Source of the DNA: Bradyrhizobium iriomotense
GTDB taxonomy: Bacteria > Pseudomonadota > Alphaproteobacteria > Rhizobiales > Xanthobacteraceae
Length of the DNA stretch: 64,000 nt
Assembly (NCBI RefSeq): GCF_030160715.1
Contig: NZ_BSOW01000024.1
Coordinates: forward strand, 1 to 64,000
Reading direction: 5' to 3'
Shown: positions 42,730 to 50,881 of the stretch, one piece after another
Layout of the letters: every line of letters starts with the position of its first letter
Numbering within the stretch: position 1 is the stretch's first letter
Translations under genes and position numbers: made by a program
Notes under the pieces: generated by a model
Seen by the model: only the letters and a program-made list of their open reading frames with translations
Told to the model about the DNA's origin: nothing
Databases searched by the model: none

Positions 42730-43200
42730 ATGGCAGCGGCGCCCCCACGCGCACGCGATCCGCAATCGGTGCTGTTTGCCTGCGCGCTCAACAGCGTGCG
42801 CTCGCCAATGGCCGAGAGCCTGTTGCAGCACATGTTTCCGCACGGGCTCTACGTCAAATCCGCCGGCGCCAGGAAGGGCGAGCTCGATTCCTTCGCGGTC
42901 GCCGTGATGGCCGAGCTCGGGCAGGACATCTCCACCCACAAGCCGCAGACCTTCGAGGAGCTGGAGGATTGGGAGGGGCTGAACTTCGACCTCATCATCA
43001 CGCTCTCGCCCGAGGCCCATCACAAGGCGCTGGAGCTGACGCGCACGCTCGCCGCCGACGTCGAATACTGGCCGACGCACGATCCGACCGGCACCGAAGG
43101 CAGCCGCGACCAGAAGCTCGCCGCCTATCGCGAGGTCTGCGACCAGCTCCTGCTCCGCATCCGCAAGCGCTTTGCGAAGGCGGGGGCCGCGAGCGGGTAG
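42730..43200 (+). CDS. Low-molecular-weight protein-tyrosine-phosphatase family protein
   Basis: A 156-residue phosphatase/arsenate-reductase-fold protein. The P-loop C-X5-R-S is present (FACALNSVRSPMAES, Cys near residue 18), and the general acid is in YWPTHDPTG. It lies 6 bp after the UPF0262 gene and belongs to the hisD-UPF0262 operon. It probably dephosphorylates a protein or metabolite; an arsenate role is less likely because no ars genes are nearby. Confidence 0.9.
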   Translation: MAAAPPRARDPQSVLFACALNSVRSPMAESLLQHMFPHGLYVKSAGARKGELDSFAVAVMAELGQDISTHKPQTFEELEDWEGLNFDLIITLSPEAHHKALELTRTLAADVEYWPTHDPTGTEGSRDQKLAAYREVCDQLLLRIRKRFAKAGAASG

Positions 43201-43364
43201 GGCGAGGCGAAGGGGCCGTAACACCCGCGTCACAGACCGCAGGCACACGCATCTTGTGTCCCCCTCGAATCGCTAAAGTCCGGGTTCCCGGGTTGTGAAA
43301 CCGGCCCCCTTCCGATAGGTTCCGCGCGCAATTCACCCCCTGCTTCGTCCCCCAAAATCACCTG

Positions 43365-43994
43365 ATGCTCGGCCGCCCCAAATTCGTTCTTGCCTCCGGT
43401 TCGCCACGGCGCCTGTCGCTGCTCAATCAGGCCGGCATCGAGCCCGATGCCTTGCGGCCGGCCGATGTCGACGAGACGCCGAAGCGGGGCGAGCTGCCGC
43501 GCGCCTGCGCCAATCGCCTCGCCCGGGCAAAAGCCGATGCGGCGCTCAAATCGGTGCAGCTCGACGATGAGCTGCGCGGCGCCTTCATCCTCTCGGCCGA
43601 CACCGTGGTCGCGGTTGGCCGCCGCATCCTGCCCAAGGCCAATCTGGTGGACGAGGCCGCGCAGTGCCTGCGGCTGCTCTCGGGCCGCAACCACCGCGTC
43701 TACACCGCGATCTGCCTCGTTACCCCGCGTGAGGCCTTCCGCCAGCGCCTGGTCGAGACCCGCGTCCGCTTCAAGCGCCTCTCCGAGGACGATATCCAGG
43801 CCTATATCGGCTCCGGCGAATGGCGCGGCAAAGCCGGCGGCTACGCGGTGCAGGGCATCGCCGGCTCCTTCGTGGTCAAGATGGTCGGCTCCTACAGCAA
43901 CGTCGTCGGCCTGCCGCTCTACGAGACCACCACGCTTCTGGGCGGCGAAGGCTTCCCCATCCGCTTCGGCTGGCTCAACGCCGTCGGCGTCTGA
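43365..43994 (+). CDS. maf: Maf-family nucleotide pyrophosphatase
   Basis: A 209-residue Maf protein. The substrate loop is LASGSPRRLSLL at residues 8-19, followed by ADVDETPKRGELP and SADTVVAVGRRILPKA. Maf proteins hydrolyse non-canonical nucleoside triphosphates (dTTP/UTP or 7-methyl-GTP types). It is followed by yacG, a common alphaproteobacterial arrangement. A 160-bp gap separates it from the phosphatase gene. Confidence 0.95.
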   Translation: MLGRPKFVLASGSPRRLSLLNQAGIEPDALRPADVDETPKRGELPRACANRLARAKADAALKSVQLDDELRGAFILSADTVVAVGRRILPKANLVDEAAQCLRLLSGRNHRVYTAICLVTPREAFRQRLVETRVRFKRLSEDDIQAYIGSGEWRGKAGGYAVQGIAGSFVVKMVGSYSNVVGLPLYETTTLLGGEGFPIRFGWLNAVGV

Positions 43995-44061
43995 ACCCCC
44001 TCCCACCAAAATCTCGAAAACAACCCCATGCAAAGGAGTCGGGCGCACTGGCGGTGCGCTC

Positions 44062-44096
44062 CCTCCCCCCTTGCGGGGGAGGGCTGGGGAGGGGGT
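44062..44096. repeat. ctcccccc/ggggggag hairpin-type repeat
   Basis: gctccctccccccttgcgg and gggagggctgggg pair within the gap between maf and yacG. It is related to the ctctccccgc elements at 17194 and 25028. Confidence 0.45.
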
Positions 44097-44175
44097 AGCC
44101 GCGAGTCCCGTCGTAGCCGTCAAGGAACTCCCGCCGTACAGCCCATTTACCCTCGACGTGGTGTAAAGTTGCCCG

Positions 44176-44358
44176 ATGGACGATCAATCCAAAAAGCCGC
44201 TTCCCCCGCTCAAGACCTGCCCGATCTGCGGCAAGCCCCAGTCCCAGGCCACCCGCCCGTTCTGCTCCTCGCGCTGCCGCGACGTCGACCTCAACCGCTG
44301 GCTCAAGGGCTCCTACGTCATCCCCGGCCGCGACGATGAAGTCGACGACATAGAATAA
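44176..44358 (+). CDS. yacG: DNA gyrase inhibitor YacG (zinc finger)
   Basis: A 60-residue protein with a Cys4 zinc site, CPICGK and FCSSRC, separated by 11 residues, then the conserved DVDLNRWLKGSYVIPG. YacG binds GyrB and inhibits gyrase in E. coli. The acidic C-terminal tail (DDEVDDIE) is typical. A GC-rich stem (ggggccgc/gcggcccc, 44391-44408) after an AT-rich patch follows and may stop transcription. Confidence 0.95.
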   Translation: MDDQSKKPLPPLKTCPICGKPQSQATRPFCSSRCRDVDLNRWLKGSYVIPGRDDEVDDIE

Positions 44359-44390
44359 TAAATAATATCAATTACTTACTTGAAGTTGAC

Positions 44391-44408
44391 GGGGCCGCTG
44401 GCGGCCCC
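44391..44408 (+). terminator. GC-rich stem after yacG
   Basis: Eight-bp arms ggggccgc/gcggcccc with a TG loop, 33 bp past the yacG stop and preceded by an unusually AT-rich 28-bp stretch. No T-run follows. Confidence 0.35.
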
Positions 44409-44543
44409 ATCCCAGCCCCGCCCCACCTTGTACACAGCCGGGCCGCGCCCCGCGAAGCCAAAGGCGAAGCGTGGGTGGACAGGCCGCCCCGAGCCCACTA
44501 TAAACCGCCCGCTCGATGGGCCTTGGCCCCTCTGTTGGAGCAC

Positions 44544-44619
44544 GCCCAGGTAGCTCAGTTGGTAGAGCATGCGACTGAAAATCGCAGTGTCGGTGGTTCG
44601 ATTCCGCCCCTGGGCACCA
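44544..44619 (+). tRNA. tRNA-Phe (GAA)
   Basis: The cloverleaf is complete: acceptor GCCCAGG/CCTGGGC, D arm GCTC...GAGC, anticodon stem TGCGA/TCGCA with loop CTGAAAA (anticodon GAA), T arm with GGTTCGATTCC, and encoded CCA. It directly follows the maf-yacG segment. Confidence 0.96.
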
Positions 44620-44999
44620 GCTTTCGCTGCTTCGCAGCTACGGCTCGGCGAGCCAAACTCCCCTCTCTCCTAGCGAAGCGGCAAAGGCTGTCGCGCCGGA
44701 GCCTTGGCGGACGCGGACTGGCTCAGCAGGCTATCTTCACGTGGCACGCGCAGCGAGATACCTCGGCTCCGCGTCATGAGGTCTCGCTTCGTTCAACCCA
44801 TCGTGTGTACCGCGTCAGACCGCGGCTGATATGCTTCCTCCATCAGGACAGTAATTGCAGTCCGCAAGCAGACTTCGCGGCGATGTGGCTTTCTGATCGG
44901 ATATCGATCCCGCTCGCGCTTTTTTGACGCTCAACGAATTTTACGCTGAAAGAAATTCATTCGCGGCTGCCTCGTCCTCCTCACACTGGGAGATGTGCC
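44620..44999. other. 380 bp without a recognisable gene downstream of tRNA-Phe
   Basis: Read on both strands, the stretch shows short inverted motifs (gctgcttcgcagc) and gcgaagcggcaaagg/ccttggcgg-type words but no coding sequence I trust. No integrase or direct repeat of the tRNA 3' end was seen, so there is no evidence for an integrated element. Confidence 0.5.
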
Positions 45000-45632
45000 A
45001 TGGCTGCATCGGACTGGCGTCTCGAAGGCGAATGGATCAAGAATTGCACTTGTGCGTTTGGCTGCCCCTGCGACTTCAACGCCCTGCCGACCCAGGGCTA
45101 TTGCAAGGGCATGGTCGGCATGAGGATCACCAAGGGACATTTCGCGGGCACCAAGCTCGATGGGCTCTGTTTCGCGGCCACCGTCGATTTCCCAGGCGCG
45201 CTGCATGAAGGCAACGGCAAAATGCAGCCGATCGTCGATGAGCGTGCAACGCCGGAACAGCGCCAGGCGCTGTTTGACATCTTCTCCGGCAAGCATTCCG
45301 CCGAGGGTACGCTGTTCCACATCCTCAGCCTGATCGTGACGACCATTCACGATCCCGTCTTTGCGCCGTTCGAATTTTCCTTCGACAAGGACGGGCGCGT
45401 CGCCAGGCTCGTGGTCAAGGGCGTGCTGGAGACTGAGGTCGAACCGATCAAGAATCCGGTGACGGGTGCGCCGCATCGCATTCAGGTGGTCATGCCCGAG
45501 GGCTTCGAGCACCGGGCCGCCGAGGTCGCCTCTTCCAACATCCGCTCGAACGGCGCGATCAAGTTCGAAACGAAAGGCACGCACAGCTCGCTCGCCAAGG
45601 TGGTGCAGACGCCCGACGGCGTTGCCGCCTGA
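45000..45632 (+). CDS. DUF1326 domain protein
   Basis: A 210-residue protein with a conserved N-terminal Cys cluster (WIKNCTCAFGCPCDFNALP; four Cys within about 10 residues, then GYCKG). The rest is a beta-rich domain (ending ...IRSNGAIKFETKGTHSSLAKV). The Cys cluster suggests metal or redox chemistry. The gene precedes a DUF2182 membrane protein by 48 bp; this pair recurs in proteobacteria. The function is not known. Confidence 0.88.
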   Translation: MAASDWRLEGEWIKNCTCAFGCPCDFNALPTQGYCKGMVGMRITKGHFAGTKLDGLCFAATVDFPGALHEGNGKMQPIVDERATPEQRQALFDIFSGKHSAEGTLFHILSLIVTTIHDPVFAPFEFSFDKDGRVARLVVKGVLETEVEPIKNPVTGAPHRIQVVMPEGFEHRAAEVASSNIRSNGAIKFETKGTHSSLAKVVQTPDGVAA

Positions 45633-45680
45633 GGCGCTGAATTCGCCGTTCCAACTTGCCGCGCTGCCAGCGAGGGGCTC

Positions 45681-46490
45681 ATGACCGAGCCAAGCGTGCT
45701 CAAACCAAGCGTGCTCGAACAAGGCGTGCTCGAACAGGTGCTGCGTCGCGACCGCCTGGTCGTTGCGGTCGGGCTTGTCGCGGTGGTGGCGCTCGCCTGG
45801 GCCTATCTGGCGGTCGGCGCCGGCATGGACACCGACATGATGGCCGACATGCCGGACATGGCGCCGATGCCATGGACACCGCTCTACGCCGTGCTGTTGT
45901 TCGCGATGTGGTGGGTGATGATGATCGCGATGATGGTGCCGAGCGCGGGGCCCACCGTCCTCTTGTACGCGACAGTCAAGCGCAGGCAGGAGACTGCGTC
46001 AGGCGGAGCGAAGGAGGTCTGGATCTTTCTCGCCGGCTATCTGCTGGCATGGGCCGCCTTCAGTCTCGTCGCGGTTCTGGCACAATGGGTGCTCGAACGA
46101 GCCGGGCTCTTGTCGATGGCGATGGCAAGCACGAGCGCCATCCTGGGCGGCATGATTCTTCTGGCCGCGGGGCTCTACCAGTTCACACCGCTCAAGCGTG
46201 CCTGCCTTCGCTACTGTCAAAGCCCGCTGCTGTTCCTGAGCAGGTACTGGCGGGCCGGCAGAAGCGGAGCGCTCCGCATGGGAGTTCGCCACGGCAGCTA
46301 TTGCGTCGGCTGTTGCTGGTTCTTGATGGCATTGCTGTTCGTCAGCGGCGTGATGAATCTGGCCTGGATCATCGCCATCGCACTCTATGTCGCCTGCGAG
46401 AAGCTGCTGCCGTTCGGCCGCAGGCTCAGCCATGCGGCCGGAGCGACCCTCATCATAGCGGGTGCGATTCTGCTCGCGCGGACGGCGTGA
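45681..46490 (+). CDS. DUF2182 predicted metal-binding integral membrane protein
   Basis: A 269-residue protein with six or seven hydrophobic segments. A Met-rich external loop (MDTDMMADMPDMAPMPW, residues 53-69) and MWWVMMIAMMVPSAGPT are typical of this family and suggest copper or other soft-metal binding, as does HGSYCVGCCW near residue 208. The N-terminus carries an in-frame 15-bp repeat (PSVLK-PSVLE-QGVLE). It probably acts with the DUF1326 protein. Confidence 0.88.
   Translation: MTEPSVLKPSVLEQGVLEQVLRRDRLVVAVGLVAVVALAWAYLAVGAGMDTDMMADMPDMAPMPWTPLYAVLLFAMWWVMMIAMMVPSAGPTVLLYATVKRRQETASGGAKEVWIFLAGYLLAWAAFSLVAVLAQWVLERAGLLSMAMASTSAILGGMILLAAGLYQFTPLKRACLRYCQSPLLFLSRYWRAGRSGALRMGVRHGSYCVGCCWFLMALLFVSGVMNLAWIIAIALYVACEKLLPFGRRLSHAAGATLIIAGAILLARTA
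45691..45735. repeat. 15-bp in-frame tandem repeat (three units)
   Basis: caagcgtgctcaaac, caagcgtgctcgaac and aaggcgtgctcgaac follow one another without gaps near the start of the DUF2182 gene, encoding repeated Ser/Gly-Val-Leu-Lys/Glu units. Confidence 0.9.
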
Positions 46491-46629
46491 GATGCACGAT
46501 GCAAGGTGCCGTGCCCGCCACGGCGTTTCATTTCGATCCGAGAGGAGGTGATTGCACGAATTAGCGAGCGCGGATTTCTTTTCGAATGTCATCGCGTGAA
46601 AACCACCTTCAATGCAAGGAGCAGGTCCT

Positions 46630-47028
46630 ATGGCCACCAATCTCGAGATCGCAAAGCAGGGCTATGAGCTTTTCCAGCAGGGCGACATTGCAACGCTCGT
46701 CAACGACATGGTCGCCGACGACTGCACCTGGATATCGCCTGGCCCGAAGGACAAATTGCCCTGGGCTGGCCAATTCAGGGGAAAGCAGGGGGTTGCCGGA
46801 TTCTTCACGAAAATCGCGGAGAATATCGAATTCTCCGAGTTTGCGCCGCGCGAGATGATCGACAAGGGCGACACGGTTGTTGTCCTGGGCTCATCCGCCG
46901 GTCGGATGAAGAAGACAGGCAAGGTCAGCAAGAACGAATGGGCCCACGTGCTGAAATACCGCCAGGGAAAGCTGGTGTTCTTCCAGGAATATTACGACAC
47001 GTCAGCGGAAGTCGCCGCGATGTCGTGA
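46630..47028 (+). CDS. SnoaL/NTF2-like protein
   Basis: A 132-residue cone-shaped NTF2-like fold protein. It shows an N-terminal helix (EIAKQGYELFQQGD), then VADDCTWISPGPKDKLPWAG, RGKQGVAGFF and the C-terminal strand VLKYRQGKLVFFQEYYDT. Such proteins are small isomerases, cyclases or ligand binders. ATG 46630 follows AAGGAG. It stands alone; the function cannot be stated. Confidence 0.88.
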   Translation: MATNLEIAKQGYELFQQGDIATLVNDMVADDCTWISPGPKDKLPWAGQFRGKQGVAGFFTKIAENIEFSEFAPREMIDKGDTVVVLGSSAGRMKKTGKVSKNEWAHVLKYRQGKLVFFQEYYDTSAEVAAMS

Positions 47029-47160
47029 CGGCAGGAGTGAGGATCGCGAAGGGCGCCGAGTGGCGCCCTTCAGGTTTGCCGGCTTTCGCTGCGATCGAAC
47101 GCGCCTTGCGCGCGAGCGAGCGCCGCGAGCGGCCAGTGGAGATAGAAATCTGGCGCTAAA

Positions 47161-47254
47161 GCATGATCCGGAAAAGTGTGAAGCGGTTTTCCGAAAAGAT
47201 CATGCACAAACAACAACCTAAAGCGCGATGTCGATTCATACTAATCTCATCGGA
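47161..47254. repeat. Dispersed two-hairpin repeat, copy 2
   Basis: The first hairpin is intact (gcatgatc...gatcatgc flanking cggttttccg). The second is degenerate at its 3' arm (tcatcggactag instead of tcatcgcgcttt), so this copy seems older or disrupted. It lies in the 47029-47402 gap, where nothing else is seen, at the edge of a segment with lower GC. Confidence 0.82.
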
Positions 47255-47402
47255 CTAGTCTCGCTGCAAGCGAGGAGGATCCATAAGCCGCATCAGTCGT
47301 AGAGGCGAAAGCTTCTATTTCGGCGCTCGAAGATCGACGATGCCACCCTAAAAGGGTCGGCGACAACGCTTGGTTTGCATCTTGCACCTCATACGGGTCT
47401 TG

Positions 47403-47675
47403 ATGCACACTCGCGCGGTAATTGCATCTTTGTTAAGATATTATTGGCGCGGGAGCCGAACATTGAACAGCTACGTCTTTGCTGCGGCTAGCGGACTGTT
47501 CCTGGGAATTGCGATCGTTTGGTGGGTTCGTCCCGACACCAACGCTGGAGCAGCCTTTATCGTAGTCGTAGCCACGACGTTTTGTTTGGTCTCGGGTGTC
47601 GTGCTGTCCTTTCTTGGCAAGGTATTCGCAAAAGCTAGGGGGCGCTCGGCCGGAGAAAAAAATGATATCATGTAG
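47403..47675 (+). CDS. Small two-helix membrane protein
   Basis: A 90-residue protein (frame open from 47370) with two clear membrane segments (VFAAASGLFLGIAIVWWV; AAFIVVVATTFCLVSGVVLS) and a basic C-terminus. Its last codons overlap the start of the next gene, suggesting coupling. Codon use is less GC-biased than its surroundings. I do not recognise the family; membership of a small acquired cassette is inferred. Confidence 0.55.
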   Translation: MHTRAVIASLLRYYWRGSRTLNSYVFAAASGLFLGIAIVWWVRPDTNAGAAFIVVVATTFCLVSGVVLSFLGKVFAKARGRSAGEKNDIM

Positions 47676-48620
47676 GTTTCTATTGGCATCTCTGATTATG
47701 TTCAGCGTTTCTTGCGGTGCTGATGCTGCATGTGATCCCAATGATCCTGAATGCAAAGGCGCGCGTGCGGGCGGCCAAACCATTGACAGACCGAGCCCTA
47801 CGGTCAGTCCCGCCTGCTGCGCAGGAGGCGGGGGAGAAGGCGGCTCCGCCGCCGGCGGTGCAGGGGCTCTCCAACTGATGGAAGCTACGGCGGCGTCGCG
47901 ACGTTCCAGCGTGGTCGTAGCAACGACAGCCAGATCATTCAGTACGGCAACGGTAACGGTGCTGGCATCCATCAGGTCGGCAGGAATTCTGGGGGGACAG
48001 TTAGCAATGCGTCTGCGCCCCTTCAGCCGGTGCGCGCATATCTGCGGGCAAAGGAAATACCTCCTGTCGGAGCGGGCGCGTACGGTCTCGTCGTTTTTCA
48101 TTCCAAGGCCACCTCGGCTAATCGATCCAAGTTGAAGATGGTTTGTAACGCCTTCGTCGCGTTCTTTCCTCGCAATGAAACATCGAGCGTTCCATTGAAA
48201 GACCAGATGATAACTGTCTGGCCGATCGACAATCCCGACGCAAACCAAGCCAGGAAAGACAGCTGCGACTACGCAGTAGAACACTACGATCTCAATGCCT
48301 CCGAAGCTGCCATTAGGGACGCTCGGCTTCAGCAAGCAAACTTTGACGGGGAGGGACCTTACTTGGTTGGCTGGTCGCCTTCTAACGTGAGAGGAGCGCC
48401 TGATAAGCTGGTCTTAGTCATCGACATGTCTGCTGATAACAATCAGGCGCTCATTGATCAGAAATTCCTGTTTTGGAAAAAGCAGATTGTCGACGACCCG
48501 TCACGCTGGAGAAATGGATTTTCGGTTGAAAGCGTACGAGCAGCCATTCGGATTTTCGCTGATCAGTATGGTCAGGCGATGCTTGATGCCATCAAGTTGC
48601 TTGGAGAAAAAAAGCTATAG
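47662..48620 (+). pseudogene. Secreted protein with curlin-like repeat, apparently frameshifted
   Basis: The 5' part encodes a signal peptide (MISCRFLLASLIMFSVSCGA) and a Cys/Gly-rich region. Coding then continues in the -1 frame, as if one G were missing from the run at 47863-47866. Restoring it gives a Gly-rich linker followed by NDSQIIQYGNGNGAGIHQ (47922-47975), which matches the CsgA curlin repeat pattern (Q, G, N, A, Q at the right spacing). The C-terminal domain of about 195 residues (GAYGLVVFHSKATSANRSKL onward) is unrecognised. Separately, that last part could start at GTG 48030, but no ribosome site supports it. Confidence 0.6.
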
Positions 48621-48799
48621 GCGGCACGGCAAGCCAACGTATGTTCTTGGCTTCAATGGGGTGGGCTCGAGTTGATTGTCACAGGTAAGGGTCTTGGACT
48701 AGCTCATCCCGCATGTCGCTTCGCTCATGCGGGCTACGTACTGTGACAGTGCGCTCCTGGACCGACAGACACGCCTGGTCGACCGCGGCTGCGACAACG

Positions 48800-49258
48800 T
48801 TAGCTCGGAAAAATCAGGCAGGTCGTCGTGCCATGCGCGAACGTCCCTTGGTGTCGGTTACGCGGCCTTCTGCCGTCCCGACACGACGGCCGCAGTTCAG
48901 GACCCTGCCCTCGGCCCGGATCTGGCCGGTCTCCAGCGTGATGGCTCGGACCAGCGAGATCTTGAACTCGAGCGTCGTGCTGCCGACGCTTCTTTCGAGC
49001 ATCGACTGGATGGCGAGGCCCATGCAGCTATCGAGAAGCGTCGCTGTCAGACCGCCATGCACCGTACCCCAGGTGCGCGCCTGTTGGATCGAGCGTGATA
49101 GCGACCCGACCGCTTTCGGCCTCGACCACGTCGTAGCCCAAGGTCTGCGCGATCGTGTTCAGGGGTAGCGCTCCGCTGGCGAGGCCTTTGACGAACTCCA
49201 GCCCGCTCATCTCCTTTTGTCGCTCGGGACAGACCGTCCCGTAGGTCCTGTTGGCCAT
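48800..49258 (-). pseudogene. PaaI-family hotdog thioesterase, broken by two frameshifts
   Basis: It begins at ATG 49258 (MANRTYGTVCPERQKEMSGL) and reads as a PaaI thioesterase to about 49070. The frame shifts there, and the text resumes as GTVHGGLTATLLDSCMGLAI in another frame. A second shift near 48838 is needed to reach AHGTTTCLIF and the stop at 48800. The first break is explained by loss of 8 bp between CACCTG and GGGTACG (HL-NPxG in intact relatives, from memory). Two independent lesions argue for a true pseudogene and against a sequencing error. Confidence 0.75.
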
Positions 49259-49465
49259 GTTTACCTTCAATTCTCTCAGCAATGACTGTGCGGATGACAT
49301 CCAACCGCAAGGTGTCACCGAGAGCCACCCGAAACCTGACTCGCTGGCCGCGCTGGCTTTCTCGGTGGGGGCCCTTGCCCACTCGCGTTTGTGAAGCACG
49401 TGCCGAACCATGCGCGCCACCCGCATGCTATTGCTGCTCCCCGTACCCCCGCGGAGGCCGCCCCC

Positions 49466-50128
49466 ATGCTCCCCATCCCCGCCGACATCTTCACAGAACC
49501 CGACGACGTCTCCCCCGACGGCCTCGCCAATCTCGGACCGCTCCGCCGTCTCGCCGGGGTCTGGCAAGCGGACAAGGGCATCGACATCAATCCGAAGGCC
49601 GAAGGGCCGGAGCGGCGGACGTTCGTCGAGCATATCCGGATGGACCCGATCGATCCGCAGGCCAACGGGCCGCAGCTGTTTTATGGGCTGCGCTATCACA
49701 TCCACATCAACACGCCCGAGGAAGACATCACCTTCCACGACCAGGTCGGCTACTGGCTGTGGGAGCCTGCGACCGGACTCATCATGCAGACGCTGGCCAT
49801 ACCGCGCGGCCAGGTGTTGCTTGCTTCGGGCAAGGCCAAGCCGGATGACAAGAAGATCTCGGTCACGGCGAAACGTGGCGAGACGAACTACGGGATCTGC
49901 TCGACCGACTTTCTGGAACAAGCCTTCCGCACGGACAGTTACCGCTGCGACATCACCTTCAACGATGATGGAAGCTGGACCTATCTGATCCAGACCGAGT
50001 TGTTCGTGAGAGGCGCGCCGTTCAATCATCACGACAGCAACACGCTCAAGCTCGTCGCGCCGCCAAAGCTTAACCCGCTCGCGGTGATCCTGAGCGATCG
50101 CGCCAAGGGCAGTGGGCCGGCGGCTTGA
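49466..50128 (+). CDS. Heme-binding beta-barrel (nitrobindin/FABP-like) domain protein
   Basis: A 220-residue protein whose core (LGPLRRLAGVWQADKG; FYGLRYHIHINTPEE; FHDQVGYWLWEPATGLIMQT) resembles the nitrobindin-like/DUF1794 ten-stranded barrel family. The start was put at 49466, upstream of PIPADIFTEPDDV; an in-frame ATG at 49391 is possible. No cysteine or membrane segment stands out. Heme binding is inferred from the family and the proximal ligand is not verified. Confidence 0.75.
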   Translation: MLPIPADIFTEPDDVSPDGLANLGPLRRLAGVWQADKGIDINPKAEGPERRTFVEHIRMDPIDPQANGPQLFYGLRYHIHINTPEEDITFHDQVGYWLWEPATGLIMQTLAIPRGQVLLASGKAKPDDKKISVTAKRGETNYGICSTDFLEQAFRTDSYRCDITFNDDGSWTYLIQTELFVRGAPFNHHDSNTLKLVAPPKLNPLAVILSDRAKGSGPAA

Positions 50129-50147
50129 AAGTATCCCGGAGATTTGC

Positions 50148-50873
50148 ATGAAGCCCTACGTCATCTGCCTGATGGCCTCGAGCGTCGATGGCCGCACGCA
50201 TCACAGCCGCTGGCGGCCGAAGGGCGCGGGCTCGGAGTGGTTCGAGCGGATCCATGACGAGCTCGGCGGTGATGCCTGGCTGATCGGCCGCGTCACCGGT
50301 TCGGAATTCGCCAAAGGCAAGCCGTATCCCACGACGACGAACGCGACGTTTCCGCGCGAAAACTGGTTTGCGCGGCGCGACGCCAAGACCTCTGATATCA
50401 AGGCCTACGGTGTCGTGCTCGATGCGCATGGCAAGATCGGCTGGGGCCGCTCCGATATCGGCGGCGATCCCATCGTCGTGGTGTTGACCGAGGGCGTGTC
50501 GGATGCGCATCTCGCGGGGCTTCGCGGCGAGGGCGTGTCCTACATCTTTGCCGGCAAGTCGGAGATCGATCTTTCGCTGACGCTCGACATTCTCAATCGC
50601 GAGCTCGGCGTGAAGCGGCTGTTGCTGGAGGGCGGCGGCGCTGCCAACGGCGCATTCTTGCGCGCGGGGCTCATCGACGAGCTGAACCTGATCCTCTGTC
50701 CGGCCGTGGACGGCGCCAGGGGCGCGCCGATCGTGTTCGACTCGACCGAAGCCGAGAGTGAGCAGCGTGCGCCGGTCATCGCGATGACGCTCGAGAGCAC
50801 AAAGCCGCTCGGCGGCGGCGTATTGCTGTTGCGCTATCTCCTCAAGAACGATCCGAACGCCGCGGGCCAGTAA
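50148..50873 (+). CDS. RibD C-terminal/dihydrofolate-reductase-like protein
   Basis: A 241-residue NADPH-dependent reductase-fold protein. It opens with PYVICLMASSVDGRTHHSRW and has the RibD_C core (DAWLIGRVTGSEF; LLLEGGGAANGAFLRAGLIDELNLILCP, shown here as LLLEGGGAANG and LIDELNLILCP). It lacks the deaminase domain of full RibD. ATG 50148 follows CGGAG. It lies 8 bp before a flavin amine oxidase gene. It probably reduces a pteridine- or pyrimidine-like compound. Confidence 0.88.
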   Translation: MKPYVICLMASSVDGRTHHSRWRPKGAGSEWFERIHDELGGDAWLIGRVTGSEFAKGKPYPTTTNATFPRENWFARRDAKTSDIKAYGVVLDAHGKIGWGRSDIGGDPIVVVLTEGVSDAHLAGLRGEGVSYIFAGKSEIDLSLTLDILNRELGVKRLLLEGGGAANGAFLRAGLIDELNLILCPAVDGARGAPIVFDSTEAESEQRAPVIAMTLESTKPLGGGVLLLRYLLKNDPNAAGQ

Positions 50874-50881
50874 AGCAGGGC

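Noticed and set aside
44475..44927. A 150-codon frame spanning tRNA-Phe
   Set aside because: It contains the tRNA gene and shows no domain; the downstream part looks like degenerate intergenic sequence.
44544..44999. Possible genomic island inserted at tRNA-Phe
   Set aside because: No integrase and no repeated tRNA 3' end were seen; the following genes have normal composition.
49259..50149. Long minus-strand frame upstream of the PaaI remnant
   Set aside because: It is antisense to the beta-barrel protein gene; the PaaI start is clearly ATG 49258.
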